From Silene conica (Eukaryota; Streptophyta; Magnoliopsida; Caryophyllales; Caryophyllaceae): a stretch of DNA of 64,000 nucleotides. How positions within the stretch are numbered: position 1 is the first letter of the stretch; each line of letters begins with the position of its first letter. This document shows, one piece after another, positions 1-11,000 of the stretch. The notes beneath the pieces are model-generated. The model saw only the letters and a list, made by a program, of their open reading frames with translations, did not search any database and had not been told where the DNA came from. The position numbers were made by a program, and so were the translations under genes. The stretch is taken from contig CM055315.2 of NCBI GenBank assembly GCA_029255685.2, forward strand, positions 74,181,681 through 74,245,680. The letters are read 5' to 3'.

Positions 1-1
1 G

Positions 2-416
2 TCTATTTAGGTCGGACTCCCATATCTTGGAGCTCCAAAAAGCAACGAACCATAGCTCGCTCTTCTACGGAAGCCGAGTATCGGTCCGTGGCCAATGCTA
101 CTCCGGAACTTATTTGGCTTGGCAACCTGCTCACTGAACTTCATGTTGTTCTTCCTTCCGGTCCAGTGGTGTAATGTGATAATCTTGGAGCTACCAACCT
201 GAGTGCCAACCCCGTTTTCCATTCTCGTATGAAACACCTCGCCTTAGATTATCATTTTATTCAAGAGAAGGTGCAATCAGAAGCTCTTCGAGTTGTACCC
301 ATTACCAACGATGATTAGTTAGCTTATGCGCTCACCAAGTCTCTTCCAAAGCCACGGTTTGCTATGATACTGTCCAAAATCGGACTTTCGTCTAGGTCGT
401 TTATCTTGAGGGGGGA
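2..416 (+). pseudogene. Ty1/copia RNase H remnant (3' end of pol)
   Basis: Conceptual translation reads through the C-terminal RNase H region of a Ty1/copia polyprotein: a stretch resembling [14 protein letters not shown], then [14 protein letters not shown], and a DxLAxALTKSLPKPRF tail. These are hallmark motifs of copia RNase H. At least two in-frame stops (near 172 and 318) show that it is dead. The left part lies outside the window. It is followed directly by a purine-rich tract (408-416) and an LTR, so this is the 3' end of a plus-strand element. Confidence 0.85.
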
Positions 417-618
417 TGTTAGAGAATAAGTAAGAGATTTATTCTCCTTATCAAATTTTAATCTATTAGGAACGCATCTCTGTCAAATTGTAATCCTTAT
501 GTAAATTGTATAAATATCAACCTACTGTAACCCTATCAATTAACACAATTAATATACAACTTATTCAAATTCTTCAATTTTGTGCTAGTGGTTGTATTAG
601 TGTAGCATATCTATTACA
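417..618 (+). mobile_element. 3' LTR of the copia element
   Basis: It starts with TG immediately after the polypurine tract GAGGGGGGA and contains a TATAAATA-like motif near 508. A plausible end is TATTACA at 612-618, giving about 200 bp. The end is inferred from the TG...CA convention only, because the partner LTR is outside the window. Confidence 0.6.
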
Positions 619-1037
619 AGTGAAAGACGGGTCAAATAATACTCAAGTTGGTAGATAAGACAAAAGCAAATTGCCTAGGGAGTAGCATCAGACTTTTATT
701 TCATCTAACCACTTGGATATTACTTAACCCATTTTCAGCTTGTGAGAAATATGTCCGTCTTCAATAAAATTTTTGTGAACAGGGGCTGATGATATCCACA
801 TGACCTCATATGTCAGCTTCCACGGCCTTGGCAAAGTACAGTAGGCTTGGCCTTCAAAGATTCAAAGGACCTTGGTGCCGAGCATTTGTTTATCTCACAA
901 ATGGTGTATTATGTTTTTGATCCTAAGACGAAATGATCCACACTTAAACTTGGGCCAAATTGTGGCAAAATGGTCCACATTCGAACGTGATTTATGTGCC
1001 TCATCAACTATCATGCACAAGATTGATAACGACATCG
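619..1037. other. Intergenic stretch, nothing recognised
   Basis: No gene or repeat could be recognised. The short open frame at 872-1108 runs into the following MITE and has no coding character. Confidence 0.4.
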
Positions 1038-1039
1038 TA

Positions 1040-1299
1040 ATCCCTTCATTCATATCTACTTTGCATATTTACTTTTTCACGTTTGTCAACGCACGTTTTA
1101 CGTGGTAAATATATATCTTTAACTATATACTTGTAAAAATTATAAAAGATATATTTTTAATGTACTCGTTAAGACGAATCAAACAAGTTACCACATGAAT
1201 ATATTTTCTCTTATATATTAGGAGAAAATTGAAATTAAATGTTCACTTGTAAATAATGTACAAAATAGAAACATGCAAAATGAATATGAATAGAGGGAG
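1040..1299. mobile_element. Stowaway-like MITE (degenerate left end)
   Basis: The interior (CACGTTTGTCAACGCACGTT, then GTACTCGTTAAGACGAAT) matches the cleaner Stowaway copy at 5382-5639. The right end reads AGAGGGAG followed by TA. The left end reads TA then ATCCCTTCATT, a decayed CTCCCTCC terminus. It lies about 500 bp upstream of the polygalacturonase TATA box. Confidence 0.75.
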
Positions 1300-1799
1300 T
1301 AGCCATTAAAATCCCCATGCACTTTATATTGCATTGTGAAGTACTCCGTATGTCGCATTCTCAATCAGTCTTTACATTTTTCGTTAATTACATTTGTCAG
1401 TACACATTTTATTTCATTAATATATTTAATTATATATTTATAAAGCCTATATAACCGTCGTACATAAAATAAATAATTGTGACTATCTAGCACAAAAATT
1501 GTTACTTCTTACCAAAACAAACTGGTAAAAAACGCAGAAAAGTCGATTGTACAATTAAATTGCTATAAAAAAGTCCTAAAAGTGTGCTCCTCACTTCACT
1601 CTCAATTCAGAAATTATTATTACATGACACAATGTTTTGCTACAAAATCTCACACAATGTGGATTTACTTATAGATTAAAACCAACCGTAGTAGTGTCTT
1701 AAAATAGGCGTGTAATATCATTATCCTTACTAATAAAATCATAAATATCAAAAGGGTTTTCTACAATTTATGGTTTTATTAAACTTTAGTATTCATTAA

Positions 1800-1807
1800 T
1801 ATAAATA
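1800..1807 (+). promoter_or_regulatory. Probable TATA box of the polygalacturonase gene
   Basis: TATAAATA lies 61 bp upstream of the ATG at 1868. A start site 25-35 bp downstream of it would fall near 1830. That places the upstream in-frame ATG at 1823 outside the transcript, which is the reason for preferring the 1868 start. This is inferred from position only. Confidence 0.45.
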
Positions 1808-1867
1808 TGTAGGCATCTGAAGGTGAAAAGTCATTCTATAATTTCATCATTTTGTAATTATACATAC

Positions 1868-2011
1868 ATGAAATATAGAATGAAAGCCATGAAATTTGTT
1901 TATATATTACTCTTAGTCACAATTTCCTTCACACTAGGAGAATGTGATACTAAGGTTTTCAATTTGAAAGATTATGGTGCTCTTCAAGGTGGAAATGTCG
2001 ATATCAATCAG
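1868..2011 (+). CDS. Polygalacturonase exon 1
   Basis: Encodes the signal peptide and the first mature residues, ending DINQ before a GTATAT donor. The codon phase at the border is 0. Confidence 0.75.
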
Positions 2012-5000
2012 GTATATTTTATTTTATTTTTGTTTAAACTTTGATTTTACATTATATTAATTAATATTGAAAAAAAAAATCAATCATTCTATTGTATGTA
2101 TGAAGGATGTAATGGTAGATCTTTTTTTTTGAAATTTTCATCTAAGATCATTTTAAATGAGATATTGAGAAAGGGATCTTGCGTTTATCGTCAAGGAATA
2201 TGAAACTGTCTTCAACTTGTACCGGCGAGTAATCGTGTTTTTACAAAGTCTTTTATATGTTCTTTATTGTAGTTAATTTTTTTTACCTTTAATTTGGGGT
2301 TAAACAAATGAGGAAGTAGTAGTAAACTAGTAACTACTACTAAAACTCAACTTTTTTGGGTTAAGTTCATGGAATTCATCGTCATATACTCAGGATAACA
2401 TTATCAATAAGATTTTAAGATTCTGTCAAATTAACTTTCACTAACTTTTATTATTATTCTTTGTTCAGACCCCGATTCAGATTCACTCAAACTTTATACA
2501 TTATCCGTCAGATTCACCTCAGACTCTATTTTCCACTCACTTTTTTTATAGGATTAGATAAAAAAGAAAATAATAATACTTTAACACATGGTACCCATTT
2601 ATTGATTGTCATTTATAAAACGACGGGGTCAAGACTTTTGTAGAGTTTAAGTTGAATCTTGTATTTTCAAAACTTTACTTAAACTTTTGTCAAAAAGTAA
2701 ATTATTGAGAATTTTGAATAAATCTTATCTCAAAACTCATAAGTCTTGTCTCTCAAGACTCACCAATTATCTTACCTTATGTCACTAAACTTTGTATATG
2801 TTTTTTTCACGTTCTATGTAATTTAACACATACTAACAATATAGGTACATGCCGTACATATTACGGTAGTGTGTCCTCGTACTTTTGATGAAGCTATTGA
2901 ATCCCGTTTCCTTTGTGTGTTACTTTTTGTGTCTAAATACTTTTCATTTCAAAGGGATTATTCTGTTTCGAGGTTTCAAATGGAAATATGTTTATGCCTT
3001 TATGGTAAAATGTGATAATCTAATGATAAAAACTAGTGTTTGTCGTTCATGTAACTTTTTCGTCAAAAAATAGTCCTCTTTGATTGTAAATGGGGCACAT
3101 ATAACCCGTCTGAAAATTTAAGGCAAACCAATAGGTCTTTTGATAAAATGTCTATCAACAGTTTTTTTACAGGTATAGATAAGACTCGTCCAATAGAAAA
3201 ATAGACCAAAGTAATCATTAAATTTTATTTGTATTTTAATTACTCGATATCTTATATTGTAAGTAATATTGACACATTTATTCATTTAAATAAGTAGGTT
3301 ATCAATAGAAAATGTTAAATTATGAGGATAAAATATTTATTTACTTATTTATTAATTAATTGTGTTAGGCTTTTTGAAATTGGGCTTGTCTTACACATAA
3401 ATTGGTCTTATATAACAATTTTGCACTAAATTAATAGAAGGTACTTTTTTATAAAATTTTTATAAAATTACTTTTTTATAAATTTTTTATTAATATTTAT
3501 TTACTTATTTATTAATTAATTGTATTCGTGCAAAATTTTTGCATAAGACTAGTTTAGTGCAGAAAAATAAAAATGAATAGGTGAGGAATGAAAAAAAAAA
3601 ATTGTTCACAAAGTTCACACCTTTTTTCTACGTCTTCTCTTCACTTTTTTTCCCAACAAGTTTTTCTCTTTTTTTTTTAATTCCTCACCTTAAAGTGTAC
3701 TTTTTACACAATACAAAAGCTACCAAAGCCATAAGATGAGATAAAGTTTAGTAACTTTTTCATTAAGTTAAGGAAAATCATAAGTTTAGCTTCAAAATTA
3801 TTGGGTTTAAACACTCTTACTTTAATTGGGAAATAAGAAGAGAGGAGAGTAGGAGATGTATCGTGGAGTAGGTAGGACGGACACTTCTCGTAATGAGTCG
3901 TATCGTGTCCGACACCGACACTCCACGGATACAGGCCGAAACATGTCGGACGCCTATAAAACTGTGTCTAACTTTCGACATTTATTTGGGCACGTGTCCG
4001 ACGCGTGTCCATGGTATTTGAGCCGTGTTCATCGTGTGCACAGTATTTGGTCATCATTTGGGGTGAAAGATGTTCTTCAGACGAGAAATGCGCTATCGAA
4101 AAAGAATAATTAGAATATTGATTCGAATGAGAAATGAAAATGGGTTATTATCAAAAGCAAGTTTTACACCTTCACTTATTTAAAATTAATATCAAATACT
4201 TTTACAAAAATAAAATCAAACATTTATAACTTTAAGATGTTATATTTTATTAAATTTAAATAACGTGTAACGTGTCCTAAATTTCTTAACATGTCGTGTC
4301 ACGTGTCCCGTCGTGTCCGTGTCCGTGTCCGTGTCCGTTTCGGTGCTACCTAGATGATGGAGAGACGATTGAAGGATGGAGATGTAAATTGAAGAGAGAA
4401 GACTTAAGGGGGCGTTTGGTTAGAGAAAAGGAAAGGAAATAAGAAAGGGTAAGAGGGGGAAAGAAAAAGGATTACCTAAAAATTAATTAGTTGTTTGGTT
4501 ACACCAAGAAAGGGAACTAATGGTTCACTCACACTCACTCCTACCACTACCACACTCCACCACAAACAACCACTTATCTACTAGCGCCGGTGATGATGGT
4601 GGAGGTGTCATGGCTGTGGTGGTGGAGGTATCATGGCGGTGGTGACGATGGTGGCAGTAGTGGGGTGTCATGGCGGCGACGAGGGTGGTGGCGGTGGTGG
4701 TGGTCACTGATGGTGGTGGGGGTGTCATGGCGGTGTGGCGATGAGTGGTGATAGATATGTCATGGCGGTGGTGGTGGTGGTGGCGGTGATGGTGATGGGG
4801 TGCATGGCAGTGATGGTGGTGAGGGTGCCATGGCGGTGGTGGTGATGGATGTATCATGGTGGTGGTGGTGGTAGTGGTGGGGACGGAGGCGGCGGTGGTG
4901 GTGGTCGCATCATGGTGGTGGTGGTTTGGTGGTAGCTATTGTGGTGATAGTTTAAAATGTGGTGGTAGGTGAAGAAAGTGGTTGAAGGGTAGAGCTGGCC

Positions 5001-8000
5001 AAATGCGGGCCAACCCGTTTTGCCCGTCCCGTTCGGCCCGCTTTGCTAGCGGATTTGGTCATAAAGATTTTTAAAATAAGTGGGTACGGACAAGAAAATT
5101 AGGCCCGCTAAAATTAATGGACGGGCTTGGACTAAATAAAATTGTCCACGGACAACCCGCTAGGCCCGCTACGTAACCTAACAAAAATAAATAAAAACTA
5201 AAACTGAAAAATATTGTATTCAAAATAGTAAATGACTAAGTGTGTAATGAAGATTGGTTACGAGCTAAAAGGTTATCGTTAGGTAAATTTTTTACTTACT
5301 TTTATTCTACCATTAAATTAGTAATCCTCCCCCAAATATATTTTTTTCTACTATTTTGTTATATCAGTAAAGTAGCTATTACTCCCTCCATTTTTATCCA
5401 TGTGATACATTTCTTTTTGCACGTTTGTCAACGCACGTTTTACGTGCTTAATATCTTTAGCTACGTATTTGTAAAAATTATAAAAATTATATATTTTCAA
5501 TGTACTCGTAAAGACGAATTAAACAAGATCCCACGTGAATATGTTTTTTCTTACGTATTGAGAGAAAATTGAAATTGAAGGTTAACTTGTGAATAGTGTA
5601 CAAAAACCTTATGTATCACATGGATAAAAATGGAGGGAGTAATATATATATATATATATATGTATAATATCTCATGATTCTCACGGGTTTCATATCGAGG
5701 ATGAAGAGCAAGACGTGGATAATGACAGATAAAGACGTGTTTTCCTCCACCGTTTTGTTGGTTGGGTTTTTCAGTAATTAATTGCAATAAAAGCCCGCTA
5801 GCCCGCGGGTTGGCTCACTAAGGTTATAGGGCGGGTATGGGCAGTTATAGTAGGCCCGCCATAGCGGACACGAGCATAAAAAATGGTCGTTGGACACTTT
5901 TTAATAGGTTAGGCCCGGCCCATGTCCAGCCCAAGCCCGCAAACGGTCAGCTCTATTGAAGGGTAACAAGGGTAATGAAATCTCATACCCTAGGGGTGGG
6001 GGTAAAGAAGTAGATGGATTGAGGGGTAAGGAAGGGAGTTTCATTCCCTTTGTTTGTGTCAAACAAGCACCAACAAAAAAAATGAGTAGCTTTGTTTCCC
6101 TTTCTCATAGACCCCAAACCAAACGCCCCAGAGAAGAATTAAGTATATACTTCCTCTCTTCCATAAATTCTATACATTTGTTTTATTCACGTATATCAAT
6201 ACCCGTTTTCTTTTGTTTATATCTTTAATTACATATCGATAAAATTATTATAAAACTTTGATATTCACAATGTACTCGATAAGACAATTTGGCTCACATG
6301 ACTATCTTTTATGTTATATATTAGAAATTGTTTCTAAAATTCACCCGACTTATGAATAGTGTCCAAAAATAAAATGTAGAGAATTGATTGGAATGGAGGA
6401 GTACAAGTTAATAATATAAATAAGGGTAGTTTCGTCATAAAATTAGTTTTTAAACTGCAAAATTGAACTTTGGCGCAAAACATCACCGGAATGTGTAAAA
6501 GGGTGCAAAATTTGGCTTGTGCACGTTTGAGGGGGTAATATAATAAAAGAATTATAAAGTTTATTTGGAAAAATGGTATATAAAAAGTATTAATTATTAA
6601 TTTACGCAAAATTAAATAACTTCATATTATTCTTATGTAAGAGATATTTTAATAACGTTATTAATAGATCATCTCTTTAAATTTTTTATAAAAATATAAA
6701 TTAGCATTTGGAAGAAGACATTCTAACCCATCTTACACTTGAGACGGATAATCACGGTTTAAAATAAGAATTTGTGTTCTAGATAACGGTAATAGGAAGA
6801 CTATTGCGGTGATTACCACCTGAATAACAGAAAAGTTGAAATTTCAATTTTTTATTTTTTCTTTTCTAGTTTTCCTTGTGAAGAGTACGGTTGTAACCAT
6901 AAGTCCATAACTCTAAATTTTAGAGCAACCACGGATGTATGGCACAAAGCAAGGCACATTATGAACAAATTGACAAAAATTTCACTTTAATCGATTTTAT
7001 GGAAAAATCCCGTTTTTAGGGTATTATATATAAGACTGTTAATGTAATGAGATAGCTCGCAAGTAGTTTGAGGCCGGCTCGGTTCGAGAGTTTAACGAGT
7101 CAAGTCGAATTACAGTTGACTCAGCTCGAAAAGTTCGTGAGCGGCTCAAATTTGTGTAATTAGATAAGAAATTACTCGTATTTTATAAAAATATTTTTTT
7201 ATGATTATATATTTGTATCATACATAAAAAGTGTCTTATTGATTTCCAATATTTGTATATAAAACTTTCGAATCTTTTGAAAATATTGAGAGAGAAAAAA
7301 CGAAAATTTAACTATATATAGGCTCGAGTTGAGCTTGAGTTTGGGATCGAACTCGCATTAAAGGCCACAGGCTTAATAACGACCACAATTTTTTCAAGCT
7401 CGTGTAAACTCGAGCTCGAGGTTTACTTCATGGGCACAAGTCGAGCAATGTCAAGCTTGGGCTCGGCTCAGCTCGTTAACACCCCTAAATATATATGAAT
7501 GAAAATGAAAGAAACGTCACTTGTGAGTTATGAGTATGTCACCAGTTTCAATATCACCCTTTTACATGTATAAGATCGGTTTTACTTCTCTCCATAATAT
7601 GGAATTTGTATAGTCGAATCTGTCTTACGCATACAAAAATGTGATATTGAAACTCGATATTAGCTGTAGAGGCTTTACTATTGCACTTTTTTTTAAGGGA
7701 CGTACTTTTTTATATACGAATTTTATTCTTTCCGATACACTTTTTACCGTATAACCTTCGTCGTTTTTTTCATCACTCACACAATTCATTTTTTCATTCC
7801 TTTATCTCCCATCACCAGCTACAACCGTCGTACCACCCTCCGATAACCCATATTTGCACTCGCTCCCCTAGGTCTTGCCGAGTACTGGAGGCTGGTGTGG
7901 TTGCTGGTTAGGGGTGGGAACGATGTCAGTGGTTCCTTAGTCGTGTTTAATGTCTATGTTTTGATTTCCGTTTTTTAGTATTAATTAAGGTATTATTAGG

Positions 8001-11000
8001 AGGATTCAAAGGATAAACACTCAAAATTAGGACTACTTGCCCTGCAATAAATTACATAAACTTTATTTTCTTCTGTATTTCAATGAAATATGCGATGTCG
8101 GCCAACTTGTGGCAATACTTTATTTATTTCACGGGTTTTGTGACCCGTGAAATTCACGGGATATTAAGTTTGTAATGTGATACTTTAGTCATTTGATATC
8201 ATAATATACAACGATCAACTCAACTTACGATTTTCAAGTTCTAAAAGGTACATAAAGCCAATTAGCCTTTTGTACAACAATTTATCAGAAATTAAAGTGA
8301 TATATAATAGATATTAAGACACCCCCGCCAAAACTAATGGTAAATCAATATAAGCTAAAATAATTAATAATATAGGTATTCATATAATCAAATTATACAA
8401 TACTATATTAATAAACAAAAATCCCAAAATAGAGAACCCTCGCCAATTAGATATTAAAATTTCAACAACAATTAAAAAAATAACATAAAACACGCGATTA
8501 GAAATGTTATGAATAACAAAACTAATATATCATGATCCCCATAAAATTGAAGCTAATACAACAATAATAACTTGTGGAACTAAGAATTTTAAAGCAGCAA
8601 CTTGAATAAAAATTGGATCATTAACGTCGAATACTGCGTCTATTAAACAATCTTATACAAAGATGTGAATAGAATTATAGCATGAAATATCAATGACACA
8701 TACCATTTACTAACGATAGAGATAAAAAAAATGTTTTTTTTTTCTTACAAGTTCGCCTTTTATCAAAAATATATAAACAATTGAGGATGCGTTTTATAGC
8801 TTTTAAATATATTTTTTTATTATTACTATCAAATTTAATATTGGCATAAAACAGATCAAGATTCATGACTTTTGAGCATCATTTTTCCATTATTATGAAG
8901 TTTAATATAAACATATATGGAAAAATGTGATATGGTATGTAAAAGGTTTGTTTTATTATTATTATTATGATTATTATTATTATTATTTTACAAAATTCTC
9001 TTTGCATGAAAGTGGTTTAAGAAGTTATTTTATGTAATTAAAAATATTATATATGGTTGATAATAGATAGTTTGGTTTGCCTTATAATTATTTTAATAGA
9101 TAGATATTAGTGGCTTTATAATCCAAATTATTAGACTTTTTATTACTACATATAGAACTTTTTAGCTACTATATTTATGCTTAATGAAGAATTAGATGGA
9201 GAAATTTTCAGATTTAAATGATGAGAGTAAATTCGTAATTTATTTTTATAATTTAAATGAGGATCTTATGGTTTCCACCAAAAAAAATGTTAGTAAACCC
9301 TTTAAAGAGTTTTAATAAATAGCTCTAAAATAATTTTAATATTAACCAATATAAATTAAGAGAATTTAATTATGATAATCCTATGTGGCAAAAAATTAAA
9401 TATTGCTAAGTTGCTTTTTAATTATATAGTACAAATATGGATAGAAGAATACTAATCAATTTATTAACATATTATATTAAAAAAATAAGTAAATAGGAAA
9501 AACTTTTAATTAATTTAATTTGATGGTTGTTAAGTATTATGAAGAGTTTTACCCTATTTAATACCACTTAATTAGATAGGAAAAATGTCAATAAAGATGG
9601 TGGGTGTTAAGTAATATGAAAAGTTTTAATTAATTATTAACATGTTTTACTACAAAATATTCAAATAAAATGTTAACTTTAATTATGAATTATGAAATTA
9701 TTCAACATGTCCTATTACAAAAAATTTCAATTAAAATAACATTATAAATTATGAAATTTTGATATAAATTTGTAAGAGTTGTATAAATTATAGAAAAAAA
9801 AAATATATTTAATAATAATAATAATAGCCATTAATATAATAAACAAGTGAATTAAATTAATTTATAAATAAATAATTTAGATCAATGTCATGTAATAATA
9901 AATAGTTAATCTATGTCACATAAATTTTCCATGTCACATTAAAAATATGTCATGTCACAATTAAATATGTCATGTCACATTAAAATTTGTCATGTCACAT
10001 TAAAACCCTTTTAATTAAATTTTATAAATCAAATATGCTATGTCGCAACTCCAATTTTATTCTATGAGAAAGGAAAATGATTTATAAGAAAACAATAAAT
10101 TCCAAATAAAACATACATTTGAAAGTTCATGAAATACTAATTTTTTTTGCTAGGATATAGTATTGAGTGGAGTGGATAGAGAATTTTTTTTGCTAGGATA
10201 TAGTCTTGTTTATCTCATGAACCATCCTACAAAAAACATTGAGTATTAATAATGGACAAAATGGTGGAATTTGATTCATATGTAATATTAACCTTATCTT
10301 TATTTATTTAAGTTTTCCCTTAAATAATGAAAGAAATATGACATTGATTTATAAAGAATGTAAAGTATATTTACCTTTAAATAGGAGAACACCACAAATC
10401 TTGATAGCTCCTAAATGAGAACAATTCAACACTTAAAATAGGAAATTTAAAAATAAATAAATAATTAATTAATTTAAAAACTTAATACAATTACCGTACC
10501 TTAATATACTTACCTTGATTTTGACACAATCATAAGAAAAATTATTGATACACACAATTATGTTGACGATGGGAGTAAAAAATATATTGGCTTGAATTTT
10601 GGCTCACAAATGTTGCCTTTTGTAAAAATCTTATTGCCAATTGAGGATGTGTTTTATGACTTTTGATCATCTTTTTATATTATTATCAAATTTAATATAT
10701 ACATAAATATGTAGTAAAGTGTTATAATTTTTTAGCATTAATTTTCATTATTAATTAGCAATTTTAATTTATACATAAATATGGATCAATGAAACATGAC
10801 ATATGAAAGGTTTGCTTTAATATACATAAATATGTAGTATAATTTTATTACTTTTGAGCATTTTATTTCATTACTAATAAGTTATAAAATTAGAGATTGT
10901 AAATTTTTATATGAAGTTTAACCTATTATAGTTTTAAAAATTAAAAAGGCTAATATTTAATGTTAAATATGTTATTATTTTCCCTTAATATTTACAAATT

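Larger units (their letters stand above)
4990..5955. mobile_element. hAT-like non-autonomous element
   Basis: The termini are TAGAGCTGGCCAAATGCGGG and its inverted counterpart ...GCAAACGGTCAGCTCTA. A perfect 8-bp target-site duplication, TTGAAGGG, sits at 4982-4989 and 5956-5963. The TIR style and 8-bp duplication are those of the hAT superfamily. There is no transposase ORF. A Stowaway MITE lies inside it. Confidence 0.8.
4409..6129. mobile_element. Outer TIR element, host of two nested MITEs
   Basis: The termini are inverted: GGGGCGTTTGGTTAG at 4409 and ...AACCAAACGCCCC ending at 6129. It carries no transposase. The body contains a GGT-rich minisatellite (about 4580-4935) and a later hAT-like insertion (4990-5955). 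Removing that insertion leaves a non-autonomous element of about 750 bp. The flanking 14-bp direct repeat is longer than the 8 bp of hAT or 9-11 bp of Mutator elements, so the superfamily is unassigned. Confidence 0.6.

Noticed and set aside
1823-1867. Upstream ATG of the polygalacturonase frame as the true start
   Set aside because: It lies only 16 bp after the probable TATA box, so it is likely outside the transcript, and it would bury the signal peptide behind a polar extension. Not excluded absolutely.
4525-4857. Antisense frame of 110 codons, rich in His, Pro and Thr
   Set aside because: It is the complement of the GGT/ATGGCGGT minisatellite.
8127-8170. CACGGGT hairpin as a Helitron end
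   Set aside because: No CTRR terminus follows and no 5' TC end could be matched.
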